Shown piece after piece: positions 33,101 through 44,575 of a DNA stretch of 64,000 bases. The notes under the pieces are model-generated. The model did not search any database and was not told where the DNA came from. It was given only the letters and a program-made list of their open reading frames with translations. A program made the translations under genes and the position numbers. The DNA is from Zygnema cylindricum. Its lineage: Eukaryota > Streptophyta > Zygnematophyceae > Zygnematales > Zygnemataceae. The stretch spans positions 189,054 to 253,053 of the forward strand of contig JBBHKE010002966.1 in the NCBI GenBank assembly GCA_037447655.1, read 5' to 3'. Numbering within the stretch: the first letter of the stretch is position 1; the number at the start of each line of letters is the position of its first letter.

Positions 33101-34505
33101 GCCGATAAGTACCCAATATTTATCTGTTATTATCGGCGATAACACCGATATCGATAACTATCGGCGATATTTGTACGTACCTTACAAATAAATGTACGAC
33201 CAGTACACTCAACTGTGCGTGTGAATTCCAAGGACGCGCCGCGGACCCCCTTCCCCCCGATTTCGGTTAAACATCGCGATATTTTCTACATTATTTATAA
33301 TTTAAGGGGGTTTTACTTGGGTACCCCTTCCAAAATGTCCTTTTGATAGTTATGTTTTTATAAATGGCAGTTAATGGTGGCAGTTTGACAAATTTGTTCG
33401 TCTGTTCGTCTGGCTTTCAAAAAAGTTTGATTTTACAAATTTACAATGTAGTTTATTTTGTTCGTTTCGGTACTATAATTTTAGAAACTATAAACTATTA
33501 TTTTAAATTTGTCGACGTTTATGTGCCACGCTATTTGTAATAAATTGCAGTTAAACAGCGTACAGAACAAATTCTTACACGTAGCATACCACGCTATATA
33601 AAGTAAATAATATAATACAGTGTATTATAAAGTACTATTGTATGCATACTATATTTTTTAAAGTTATCGCCGATATGAAATTTGTTCGTCTCGGACCGAT
33701 ATATCGGGACCTCTGACCGTTCGATAACCGATAACTATCGGGAGCGGTGTTATCGCGATAATTTTTTTACCGATACACAACACTACAAATTTGTAATGCC
33801 ATGTCGCGACAAAAATGTGTATTTATGACCGAAATGAGTAGTTTTCCAGCAGTAAAGAAAAACCTTCCGTTTAATTGAACGTCCATCCGGTCATACAAAA
33901 TGGCCGACGTGTATTCCAGGAAGATGTTTATCTTGCACAGTGGCTCCATCTCTGTTCCGTATTTTTTTATTATTCGAATCTTTAACCTTGTTGATATAAA
34001 AGACTAGGAGCAATTCTCCTCAGCTACAGTCCTGCCTTGTCCTCGGAGATCACGGTGAGTCCACAAATTGCTAGAAGTTACAGGCCGGCATTGACAAAAG
34101 TTTTGTCATTTTATTAGGTGAATCGGTCGATCAGACAAACGCAAACGACGAATCTCCCACCATCGAAATAGCGTCACTGTCGAGACTTGCACTACAGCCG
34201 GCAATCCATACAAAATTTATAAGAATTTTAGTGGCCACCTTTTCCAGTTCCAACGATTGGTTTAAAGTTTTCCATAAAGTATACGAGCCAACCAGAACCA
34301 ACACTTACATTTGCTTTTATCCTTCTAAAGATACCGTATCGTGCTTTAACTACGCCTTCAGTATCTATAAAACTTAGTTTATCGTTCGACAAAAAATCTC
34401 TAGCCTAATCCCGATCATTATATCCTATACGACGCCGATTGTACACTATATAATGTATTCAACGACGTCAGTATTCAAAGTACGGGAATCGTGCGGGCGC
34501 AAGAG
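30143..34505. repeat. Segmental duplication, copy A
   Basis: Collinear with 47933-57047 from AATGCTGGTCTTCGTGACTA at the left to GTACGGGAATCGTGCGGGCG at the right. Copy A lacks the insertions found in copy B. The left part (30185-32640) is an unidentified repeat beginning just after a GAAGGGGGGTA purine run; it has no recognisable coding content. The rest carries an hAT-like element at 32997-33784 and unassigned spacer. Confidence 0.9.
32997..33784. mobile_element. hAT-like element, family TAGTGTTGTGTATCGGTA (copy A)
   Basis: The ends TAGTGTTGTGTATCGGTA and TACCGATACACAACACTA are inverted. The perfect 8-bp direct repeat CAAATTTG lies at 32989-32996 and 33785-33792. Subterminal TATCGG/CCGATA-rich sequence is present. 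The same insertion, with the same duplication, is present at 53366-54830, so it predates the segmental duplication. Confidence 0.85.
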
Positions 34506-35170
34506 GTTGACGGCTTAACGGGAAAGAAGTACAGCTTTATTTCAAAAAGTGCGATGGAAAAAACCATCAAAGTACAAAGGGTTTCAAAAAAGGGGAAAAA
34601 ACGCTTAGTGCTAAAAAATAGCCAAAGGAAACCAAGGAAAAGAAAACATGTGAAAACACCAAATCTAACTAGAAAAACTGCCAAAACCAAACAGATTTAC
34701 TAAAGATGACACTATACAAATTCACTACACAACCCTACCCAACTAAACCCCACACCCCCGAAGATCGTGGATGTGGATTGGATCTCGTGGTGGAAGATCT
34801 GGGAGGCCGTGCCTGTCATCCGCCACCGTGCTCCGCCGTACAAGGGCCGCAGCTTGCGCTCGTTGAAGAGCTACATATACCCGTTGACGGTAAAAAGAAA
34901 CAAGAAGGCTCAGGGGAGGGCTCCCGGAACCCCGGAAATCAAATGTCTTCTTTGCACAGTTACGAAGAAAATCATCAAAAGACTTGTCCAAAGTACCGAA
35001 AATTTATGCAGCAAATGGCACAAATTGGTCCGCAGGGTCTCGGTTAGCGTAATCATTTTCCTTAGAAGTTGTTGCGTCCCGAGCCGCCACGCCTGTATGC
35101 ACCGCCGCGCGAGAAGAAACGTGGGTCCCAGTCGGATCCGTGAGTACGACATCACCCAAATTGCGGAAGG
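34506..35170 (+). other. Unassigned region with a 142-codon frame
   Basis: The frame at 34767-35195 opens MDVDWISWWKIWEAVPVIRH, continues PPYKGRSLRSLKSY, and is followed by a possible donor (ACG|GTAAAAAG) at about 34890. It is more GC-rich than its flanks. The Trp-rich start does not match a family I can name. It could be an exon, a captured fragment or chance. Confidence 0.25.
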
Positions 35171-35173
35171 GAC

Positions 35174-35970
35174 AAACTACACCGTGAATTGCTAATAGCG
35201 TTATTAACGCTAATTCAGCGCCCCCCAAAATTTAACTCTCGAACGAGTGATTGTGTAATAAAAGCATGTTGTGCTCCCATCAAGTCCTTCAGCTGCACAC
35301 ATTTTTCGTGTGATGGAAACAAAAATGTGGTTCGATCGGCTCAATTCTTGAACTGCACAATCAAGACAAGAGGTGGTCGTGGCCACTTATCATTGTCTTC
35401 ATATATGATCACCATAACACAAAAATACCGTTGTTTTACGAGTATAGGTATTTACTTGTTGGAAAAAAATATATACGTCAAGATTTATAACATCATTAGC
35501 TTATGACACATTTTTTACCCGTATTCTTCTGTATTGTATCCCACCCAAATGTACATTTACGTGACATAAAAACATTTTGGAACTCACTCTTCAAGGTGTT
35601 AATAACTCTAGTCCTACAAGGGGTGATTTTATATCATCTAACAAATGGTCTATGGTACACCATGAATTGATATTAGCGAAGAGAAATATTATAGTAAAGT
35701 AAAATTATTGCAGTGTTATTAACTTTAGCTTTGGTTCGAGGAACGTCAACAAATAGTAACGTTCATTTATACCACTAACGTTATTTAGACACATATAGAA
35801 ATTGGTATTTTATTGCAAACAAAATGGTAAGACCGTCAAAGTACAAAACATGACCGTAGATAAAAATAGCCAAGGAACATCATAAATAAAAACCCAAAAT
35901 TGTTGAGGGTCCAAATTTTGGGGCCGCCAAATTAGTGACTAAACACTAATAGCGATTCCAACTGTACATT
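35174..35970. mobile_element. TIR element, family ending TACA...AATCGCTATTAG
   Basis: The left end CTACACCGTGAATTGCTAAT, with AGCGTTATTAACGCTAATTC, is matched by the inverted right end GTACAGTTGGAATCGCTATT near 35970. Both ends continue into a G/C run (GCGCCCCCCAAAATTT versus GGCGGCCCCAAAATTT). The TIR is about 55 bp with drift. The superfamily is not decided and no transposase is seen. A lone matching end lies at 18898-18952. Confidence 0.6.
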
Positions 35971-36377
35971 TTAATCCTGAAAAAGGGTGAAATAACCCTA
36001 AAACAATTATAAAATTGTACAACCCATATTTCTAGTTATAATATTACAGAAGATGGTATATCGTGTAGAGCTTGTAAACCATGTGTTTTCTATATTGAGA
36101 GGTACTACGTTCGTTAAGACCGCAAAACAACATTTTCAAAGATTTTTTCACACCAATCAAATTTGACTTAAAATTTTCATTTGCGTACTAAATCATCGTA
36201 CCACAAAAATCTATACTTTTCGAGCGAGAAACCACAAAGCTGAAAGGATGGTAGGAAGAGCGTGACGGAGCGTTAAAAAATAGTTTGATGAAAGAGCGTT
36301 ACTAAAATAAATTTAGGATTTTTGGCCGAATTTTGGTGGATTTTGGTTGGATTTTTCAGTTCCAAATTGTGAGAATT

Positions 36378-37800
36378 GGGGTCATCGCCCATCAGGCGTT
36401 TCCAGTAATCGTAGGGACAAGTATACTAACAATGATATTTGTATCACTTATCCATCAAGTCGTGCCAACAAGGTACCTATCGCTTCATTTCAATTGGAAC
36501 CACGTAGGTTATTGTTTAGGGTGAACCTCCATCGGGCTAAAAGTGAGGTTCATTATTGGAAAAAGTGCATTTTCGCATTTCCGTACATGGTCGTACTGTT
36601 TTTTTTTTTTGTTTTAAACATGATAACTGGAGATTCCTAAAGATTCTCCAATCTTTTGGCGAATACTTTCACCGTCCGATGTTGGATTTTCGACGCAAAC
36701 GCCCCATCTATCCAGTATATTGCGAGTCTCCTCAACAGTCCTTAGGAGGAGACTTGCCAGATACTCGACGTGTCTATTGGTCCACGTGGAAATAAAAAGG
36801 TATCATCCACAGCGCACGAGCGATGACAACCTCACAGTTGCCAAAGGCCACGTGCCTTCGTACAGGATGGATTTCAAAGCGACAATTTTTTTTAGCCGGA
36901 GGATATCTTTCCAACGACACTTTTCCTTCATCGAAAGCATAGTTCAAAAGTAGGCGTTTCTATGGTAGGCCTTTAGTAGGCACACAAAACTTGGCACAAA
37001 ACTCGCGTAGAGTAGGCATACTGTATATGTGTGCGTTTGTGCACAATTTTGTACGAACGTACGAATCTGACGTATGATCATAGTAAGCGCACGCCGCTAG
37101 ACGAAATTTTCAGCGAATTGACATAGCGTAGGATGAGTAGTGTTATGGGCTTTTCATGTGATCTTCTTAGATCGCTACTTTGATATGCGACCGCCCGATC
37201 GTCCAAATCTGACAGTTTAAATAAAAAATACCTCAAAACTCACAACTTTTTTTTTTGTCCAAATGTTTTTCAAAATTTAGACATGACGTTTAATTCTTTA
37301 TCGATCGATGTGCAACTCAACCCTGTTACTATTTTTTTCATTTTGTGACCAATACAATATGGGTCTTAATGCCATATTGTATGTTTTGCATACAGTAGGC
37401 ATATTGTGTGGGCCTACTTTCACCTATTTTTGAACTATGATGGAAAGGATTTTGCGTATAAAACAAAACGGCAAACGATAAAGTACAAATTCTAATTTTG
37501 AAAAGGATTTCCAAACGCTTGGTACTAAGAAATGACAAGAATGTACAAATTGTACATTTGCGTAGCGTTGATACATATTATAATATGCGTCCGTTTGTAC
37601 ATGTGTCCTATAGATTTTGTGCTTTCGAATCTTTCATTATTCCCGGCCTGCTAAACAGGACCCTACGTGGTTCCAATCGAAATCTAACACGTAATCATTT
37701 TTTTGCCTCGTTGGCACGACCTGATGGAGAAGTGATACAAATATTATTGCTAATAAACGTGGCCATATGATTACTGGGAACGCTTGATAGAGGTTCACCC
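36378..37800. mobile_element. Foldback arms X (interleaved with element Y)
   Basis: The arm 36378-36515 (GGGGTCATCGCCCATCAGGC, CAGTAATCGTAGGGAC, GGAACCACGTAGGTT) is inverted at about 37640-37800, which ends GAGGTTCACCC followed by TTA (37801-37803). The right arm lies inside element Y, so the two inverted pairs interlock instead of nesting cleanly. Confidence 0.6.
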
Positions 37801-38380
37801 TTAGACGACCGAGAATATTAAAATATTTGAAAAGCACAAAATTTGAACGACGTGTGTTTACGGACGAGAAAAATTAAGATTTGTAAAAAACGTATTAAAC
37901 TTGAATTTTTCTACGTACGTCTTTTATCAATATACTATGTTTGCCATTATATCTCAAACGCGTTCCTTTCCGCGAGTGAAAAGAAGCGTTAGAGGATATC
38001 GGGCAAAGAGTTTTTCGTCGCTTCCGGTCGAGGATACACTCTGTATGAAGGCACACTGCCTTTACCAAATGTCAGGTTGTAATTGCTCGTCCGTTGTGGA
38101 TTTTATCTATTGTTCCTAAGTGTACCAACTGATACGTCTAGTGTGTGGCGAGGGTCCTCCTAATGACAGTTGAGGAGACTGTCTAGACATTGGACAGCAG
38201 GAGCGTTTGTTTCAAAAAATCAAAATCCGACGGTCAATTTTTGTTTTCGAAAGGTTGGAGAATCTTGCATAATCTCCAGTAAGCTTGTTTAAAAAAAAAA
38301 AAAAAAGCAGTACGGCGTAGTACGAAAAACGTTCGTTTTACGGTAAACAACCTCAATGTTTGCCTGATGAAGCCCCACCC
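36519..38380. mobile_element. Foldback DNA transposon Y with TTA target duplication (PIF/Harbinger-like)
   Basis: The left end TTA|GGGTGAACCTCCATCGGGC (TTA 36516-36518) and right end GCCTGATGAAGCCCCACCC|TTA (TTA 38381-38383) carry long inverted arms. For example, ACTGGAGATTCCTAAAGATT near 36622 corresponds to the complement of AATCTTGCATAATCTCCAGT near 38261, and GAGTCTCCTCAACAGTC near 36725 to the complement at about 38170. It has the same TIR family and target preference as 19140-21405. An hAT-like element is inserted at 36938-37439. Confidence 0.7.
36938..37439. mobile_element. hAT-like element, family CATAGTTCAAAAGTAGG (copy 1)
   Basis: The ends CATAGTTCAAAAGTAGG and CCTATTTTTGAACTATG are inverted, with an 8-bp flanking repeat ATCGAAAG/ATGGAAAG (7 of 8). 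At 502 bp it has no coding capacity. It is homologous in opposite orientation to 56354-56917. Confidence 0.8.
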
Positions 38381-38454
38381 TTACTGTGGTACAGTATTGT
38401 AGTCCATCCTGACACGTATCATTATCATCCTCGTGTCCCGATTCTTTGGTTTTT

Positions 38455-38512
38455 GTAACTGACCACCCACCTCGAGGAGGTGGGTAGTCGAGGTGGGTGG
38501 TCAATTACAGGA
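38455..38512. repeat. GC-rich palindromic CCACCTC repeat
   Basis: ACTGACCACCCACCTCGAGG and AGGTGGGTAGTC, then GAGGTGGGTGGTCAATTAC, form nested hairpins on CCCACCTCGAGGAGGTGGG. An equivalent structure occurs at about 21148-21212 in the foldback element at 19-21 kb, also next to a GTAACTG/CAGTTAC motif. Confidence 0.8.
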
Positions 38513-38892
38513 GGGATTGGAGCGAATGCCGTGCGGATGAATATAAAATTGTTGTTTAAACCGCCAGGAGCTAACGGTCGCGATGTGAAAGTGAATGTCG
38601 TCCACAAGTGAAACGGAGTGTTATCGACATGGAAAAGCACACTCATTTTTGATTCCAAGTAATAAAGAAGGGGGAAGAAAACGCTCGTATATGTTCTTAC
38701 ATGTTCAAACGTCGACCATGTAAACTCAGGCTATAGCGGATACAAAACTATGGGAACGTGGTCCAAATTAGTGTTAGATGTGTAAACAATTGCGTGGTTC
38801 ACACTTGAAAAATGGGAAAACGGTATGGTATGAAAACGGTACTTTTTTTTGTCCGCCGTGAACTGGCACGTGACGCTAGCCTACGTCAACTA

Positions 38893-39431
38893 CACCGCGC
38901 ATCGTTATTAGTGTCAAAGTTTAAATAGTGTGGAAGTAAATATACCGTCATTGACGCTAATTAAGATTTAAAAAAAAAGAAAAAAAAAGGTGTATTCTAA
39001 TTTCGGCGTTTATGCTAATTTGGGAACAACAAAAATGGAATATTCGTTGTACGATTACACACATTAATAAATGTTTCCGTACAAACTATTTAAAATCGTA
39101 CGCCGTCGTGAAATTTAAATATCCGTACATGTAAGACTAATTTACGTGTCAGAACGATCCCGTTTTTTTAGCGCACGATTCTATGCGTCCGCGCTTGATT
39201 TAACTAATTTTTTGTAAATTTTTCACTTGAAAAGTTACATTTATGTACGGTCTGACATATACCGTACACCACACTATTTAGATATTATTGTAATTCGTCC
39301 TTTACGCTATTTTGTAAGGTACCTTAATTAACGTCAAGGAAAAATTAAAATCATGTATCCTATTTGAGGAAAAAAATCAAAATTTTAAGAACCCAAATTA
39401 GTGTCGTTGACACTAATAACGATGCGCGGTG
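38893..39431. mobile_element. TIR element, family CACCGCG(A/C)ATCGTTATTAG
   Basis: CACCGCGCATCGTTATTAGT at the left is inverted as ACTAATAACGATGCGCGGTG at the right. Flanks are CTA and TAC; the target duplication is not clear. Immediately to the right, from 39446, a diverged terminus CACCGCCAATCGTTATTAGC begins with no matching right end. A related element lies at 52247-53120. Confidence 0.7.
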
Positions 39432-40189
39432 TACTTTATCTGGTACACCGCCAATCGTTATTAGCGTGTAAGTTTTTTTAGCGTATAAAAAAATTTACCG
39501 TGGTGTACGCTATTTAAGAATTTGAAAATTTTGGAAAAAATAATACATTCTAATTGTTTGGTTATGGTAATTTGGATCTTTGAAAAAAAAAATGTCGGTC
39601 GCAAACATGTTTACACTAATAAAAGAAGCCGTACAATTTAAATCAGATCGTACGCCGTCACGTAACAGTGTAAATCATTCCAACGTACATGTCAAAATAT
39701 TTCACCGCAGTTAGGCGTCATGTATTCGCCGTTAGGTATGCAACTTTGATAAATTTTTACGGAGTGTAATTTCTACGCGTGTATCGATTACGCAACGCTT
39801 GCCGATTCAACGGTTGGTCGCTTTTCCGTTTTACGTCGACAATGTACGGTAATAAGGGTTCTTTACTCTAATACTGTCGCGACGTCTGATTAATTAGCGT
39901 GAATTCATGCTAAAATGTGTGTTAATTCTAAATTTAGTATTCACACTAAACCGTTAGCATTATGGAACCATTATTTGTTTAAGTAGAAAAGTATTGGTTT
40001 TTTATTATTATATTAAAGTGTTGCGTTTATATTTTTTATATTTTTTTATCAATACATAATAGTACAAAAGAAGAAAACAAAAAAACACAAACAGAATAAA
40101 TAAAGACAATACAACCTTGATGACATAACTAAGAAAGAAAAAGCATCAGACCTAACTAGGATTCAACCATCTTAGTCCAATGACCTAGA

Positions 40190-40640
40190 AGGCTGGAACA
40201 ACATCAATATCAGCTCGATGGCTGACTAACACTACAAATTGTTCTTTTTTGTTTATTACTTTAAGTACTTTTTGTGTTTCCGATCAAGCAACTTAGTTGT
40301 AGACTAAGATTCTTGCATAAACATCATTATCAGCTCAAAGGCTGACTAACATTACAATCACTTAATTTTTTTTTATTTTTTTGATTACTTTAATACTTTG
40401 TTTTAGTTTTTTTTTTTTTTATCAACCATTTTAGTCATTAGACTTAGAGGTTGCCTAAACATCATTATCAGCTCGAAGCTGACAAACATTACAAACATAA
40501 TATTTGAATTTAAATTACATTGATACTTTGGATTTTTTTTTTTGTTTTTTTGATCAACTTTCTTAGTCTAAAGACTAAGAAAGTTGTTGAACATCATTAT
40601 CAGCTCAAAGGCTGACCAACATTACAAACATTGGTATACA
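40190..40640. repeat. Tandem repeat, about 125-bp units
   Basis: ACATCATTATCAGCTCAAAG followed by GCTGACTAACATTACAA recurs at about 40203, 40320, 40457 and 40588, each followed by a T-rich stretch and ATACTTTG. No coding content. Confidence 0.8.
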
Positions 40641-41040
40641 ATACAATAGAATACTTTGAATACTTTGTTGTGGTCATACTTTGAGTACTTTGTTTGTCTT
40701 TGAATACTTTGTTGTGGTCATACTTTGAATACTTTGTTGTGGTCATACTTTGAATACTTTGGTTTGTGTTACTTTGATGACTTTGTTTTTTTTTTATGAT
40801 ATTACTTGAAATAAACAAGTATATAATAGAATACTTTGAATACTTTGTTGTGGTCATACTTTGAGTACTTTGTTTGTTTTGAATACTTTGTTGTGGTCAT
40901 ACTTTGAGAAGTTGTGGTCATACTTTGAATACTTTGGTTTGTGATACTTTGAAGACTTTGGTTTGTGATACTTTGAAGACTTTGTTTATTTTTTATGATA
41001 TTACTTGAAATAAACAAGTATCAAACGTGACAAATACTTT
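40640..41040. repeat. Tandem repeat, about 24-bp units (TACTTTGAATACTTTGTTGTGGTCA)
   Basis: Units containing ACTTTGAATACTTTGTTGTG and GTCAT repeat many times with variants such as GTTTGTGATACTTTGAAGAC. A longer period ending ATGATATTACTTGAAATAAA with CAAGTAT occurs at about 40795 and 40996. Open frames across it are products of the repeat. Confidence 0.85.
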
Positions 41041-41769
41041 GATATAGGTAGCCTATAATATTTAAACGACTAAAAAAAAAATATAGAACCCTGAATTGGG
41101 TGTAAATCTAACCCTTTAAACCTTTAAAAAAGTAAAGATAAAATGCTATTCAAGCTTCTAAAATCCCTACACACTAACATCTTTGGAAAAAATAATTTAT
41201 AAAAAACTATATATATAAAAAACACAAAAAAAAATGTTGCCTTAGTTATAGAAAATAAAAACACTCTTCTATTATCGATACTTGTTGAAGATGGGGTCCT
41301 TTGTCCTTCGATGTTTGTCACATTAAGTTGACTCATTGCTTTCCACATGTACAAAGAAACACCTAAGTTAAAAATTTGTGTGTATTAGTTAAAAAACTCT
41401 AGCTAAGCGTCTGTATATGTAATAGTTGGAATAATATCAATTTTACAAGACAAAGTTACAATTATTTAAAAAAAAAAAATGAAACACAAGTTTATATATT
41501 TTGTTTTTTGAAAGTGTGATTGGTCAAAAAAAAAAATATTTGTTAATTTTGATAATAAAGGATTCTTACCTTTATTCGTTTAGGAATTATTGTTGCAGTT
41601 TTTTCAAAACTTTCCAATTTGTAATGGAATTTGTTTTGAAAATTTCGAAGGAAGACCTACGTAAAAAAAAATATATATATATCATTTTTTCAAAATATTC
41701 TTATTCTTTTTACATACAAAGGAACAAACAGATACATACCACAACTGTCACAATAAATAAAATATAACA

Positions 41770-42225
41770 CTTACAACTAGCTGTCATATTCGGTATGATG
41801 TAACAGTTAAATATAGCTGTTATAATTCATAAAATATAACAGGTAGATATAGTTGTTATAATAAATATGAAATAACAGTTACATGTAACTGTTATAATTA
41901 GTATAACAAAACAGTTATAAGTAGTTGTTATGAATAATGTTAGTATAACAAAACAGTTATAAGTAGTTGTTATGAATAATGTGATATAACAGTTACATAT
42001 AACCTTAATAATCAATAAATCAAAACAATTATGACTAGCTGTTATAATTAGCATAACATAACAGTTAGATATAGTTGTCATAATATATAAAATATAACAG
42101 GTAGATATAATTGCATAGTTATCTACTACAAATGTATATTTATCTACCTGTTACAATAAATATGATATAACAGTTAGATATAACTGTTATAATTAGTATT
42201 ATAAAATAGTTTTAACTAGCTGTTA
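41770..42225. repeat. Tandem repeat of ATATAACAGTTAnATATAGCTGTTATAAT-like units
   Basis: Imperfect units of about 35-65 bp containing GATATAACAGTTACATATAA and CTGTTATAATTAGTATAACA. Each unit is itself partly self-complementary (TAACAGTTA/TAACTGTTA). The block abuts the last transporter exon at about 42226. Confidence 0.8.
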
Positions 42226-44051
42226 TAAGGAGAGAGGCCCGAGGTCGAGGGGCCAGTACAGGTAGAGCTTTGACAGGGACAGGTGGTAACGGCTTTGACA
42301 CGTGGAGGCGGCAACGGTGACATCGGCGTCACATAGGAGAAGATAAGGACGAAAATGCTGGCCGCCGTAAAGGCCAGCAAAGTTCTCATACTCCAAGCTA
42401 GGAATCGACAGTTGGCAAATTCAGAACCAAACAAAAAAAACAAACGAACAAAGAAAAAAAAACAACAAACAAAAAAAAATACAAACAAAGGCGGAAAAAA
42501 CAGCATGGTTTCCACGAAAATGTGTGCTTATTAAAAACTGACCCGAAGCTTTGTTATCTAATTTTTTACGTTTACTCTTTTTCTGGTCTTATGAACCAAT
42601 GACCGAGGTGATAGACCACATTACCATTCCTGTGAGCTGGTCGATACCCATAAAGAAGAAAATGGTTGCCGCCATAAAGCCCCTGATAATGGTGGTCTTG
42701 ATCAGCACATCGAAATTAGTGTGGACTTGATATATCCAGGCAGGGAGAAAACCGTCACGTCCCATCGCCAAAAGGATACGAGGCTGCGTTCGGACAACCA
42801 AATATGAAAAATCCGACAACAATAATAAAAAATTAACAAAGTCAATAATCAAAATACAAAAATCGAAAACAAAATTAAGTTTTCAGACACTCAGAAACTG
42901 GAAATTGGAAATCGAAAATCAAAATTTAGAAATCAGTTATCGGTGACCAGGGGAGCCTTCGATACTATCTCAATGTCAAAATAGTAATTAGTGTGGAAAA
43001 AAGAAACATACGTTAACGGAGAAACCCGACCACTGCTTTTGTGATTTAGATATGAAGACCGATATTCATGTTATTACTAGTCACAAAAGTAATTTAGGAT
43101 TACGACAAAAAATGTAAAGACAAGGGGAGAAGAGAGTAAACCAGACCATTTCTTACTATAGTAGTGTAGACAAAATGCAAGTCGTCGAAGTTTTTTTTTT
43201 TATATTTTTTACAAAAATCGAGCATAATATTTGGAAATGTGTAAAATAAAAGAAGCCAAAAACAGGAATGCTATACATAAAATAATGAAAATATTGAAAC
43301 AAAAACGGAGGAATATGCTACACTAACTATACTCAGACAAAATCCTCTCAATTTGTGGTGAGAACTTGACCTCCTTAATGGGTTTACAATTAGCAACAAC
43401 AAAAAAAAAGGCTACACTAATTCGTGATCAACTGATAAAGCTATTTTGCAGACAATGTTATATTATATGTCAACTGAGAGTAAATTAAACAACTTATGGG
43501 TCACATTAGGTTTTTATTTTTTTTTCGGCTCTCACTAATGCATCCATGTATAATTTAAACCACACTAAATAAGGTGCAATGTTTTCCTAAACTAGCACAA
43601 TTCGATAAAAAAAGGAGATAACCACACTATATAGTGAGAGGGACTTTTTGTAAAGCGACATACAAAAAAGCGGGAAAACCAAACTAAAATGGGGTTCAAG
43701 TTATTTATATATTTTAGTCTCTGACAAAAATCATCCAAATAGTATGCGGCTCGTGTCTATATACCTTCATTCTCCAAATTTTTAACTAGATAATCTCGAC
43801 ATATAATAACAATATGGCATGAAAACAGTAAAAAACGATAAAAAACAATAAAAAACGATAAAAAACGTGCAATAACGTTGACAAATGACAAAAAGATAAT
43901 AAAGCCTTCGCATAAAACTGAAAAAATTGACAAGATTTAACATATACAGAAAAAAAAGTACCTAGAGAAGGAGAGATCCGAGGAGGGTACTTGTGGGGGC
44001 GGCCAAAGCACCGACTATCACGGTATACCTGGCAATAGTTTCCCTCTCACC
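42226..44051 (-). pseudogene. Partial cationic amino-acid transporter (CAT, APC superfamily), three exons
   Basis: Minus-strand exons are 44051-43962, 42783-42620 and 42390 to about 42226, with GT-AG junctions that keep frame. They read VGALAAPTSTLLGSLLL, then PRILLAMGRDGFLP...KTTIIRGFMAATIFFFMGIDQLTGMV, then MRTLLAFTAASIFVLIFSYVTP. This matches the CAT core GSLLPQPRILxAMARDGLLP through QLAGMVSVGTLLAF. Such proteins are multi-span membrane importers of Arg/Lys. Only about 120 residues are represented: the N-terminal helices and C-terminal half are absent, and the right exon runs into tandem repeats. The last codon of the first exon, where CATs have Gln, is TAG. Probably a decayed fragment. 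Confidence 0.7.
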
Positions 44052-44069
44052 CTCCAGTAAGAAAATAAC

Positions 44070-44575
44070 CCTCCCAAATCTAGATAATATTTTAAAAAAC
44101 TTTTTAGATAACATTTTTAATAATATTATAAGAAAGAATAGATAACATTCTAATTAACATTTTGGATAAAATTCATATAACGTTCAAGTAATATTCTAAT
44201 AACATTTTAAATAATCTTCAAATAACATTTTCGATACCATTTTAGATAACATTGAGATAACGTTTTAATACCATTTTCAGTAACATATTAGATAGCGTTT
44301 TAGATGACATTCCGGGTGACATTTTAGGTAACATTCTAGATTATGTTCTTATAAAATTTCCTATAACATTGAAGATAAAATTCTAGATAACAATCTAATA
44401 ATATTATCTAAAAAATTTAGAAAACATTTTAGATAACATTTTAGATAACATTATGGATAACATTTTAGATAATAACATTAAAAATGGCATTATAGATAAT
44501 GCATTATAAATAATATTTTAGATCGCATTCTAACAACATTCTACATAACATTTAATTTTGCCTTGACAACATTAA
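44070..44575. repeat. Degenerate 19-22-bp repeat (TAGATAACATTTTAGATAAC)
   Basis: About 500 bases made of variants of AGATAACATTTT, such as AATAACATTCTAGATAAC and GATAACATTATGGATAAC. No coding content. It lies just upstream (minus strand) of the first transporter exon. Confidence 0.85.

Noticed and set aside
40600-41017. Minus-strand frames with repeated TTTKYSK words
   Set aside because: Translation of the 24-bp satellite; no gene features.
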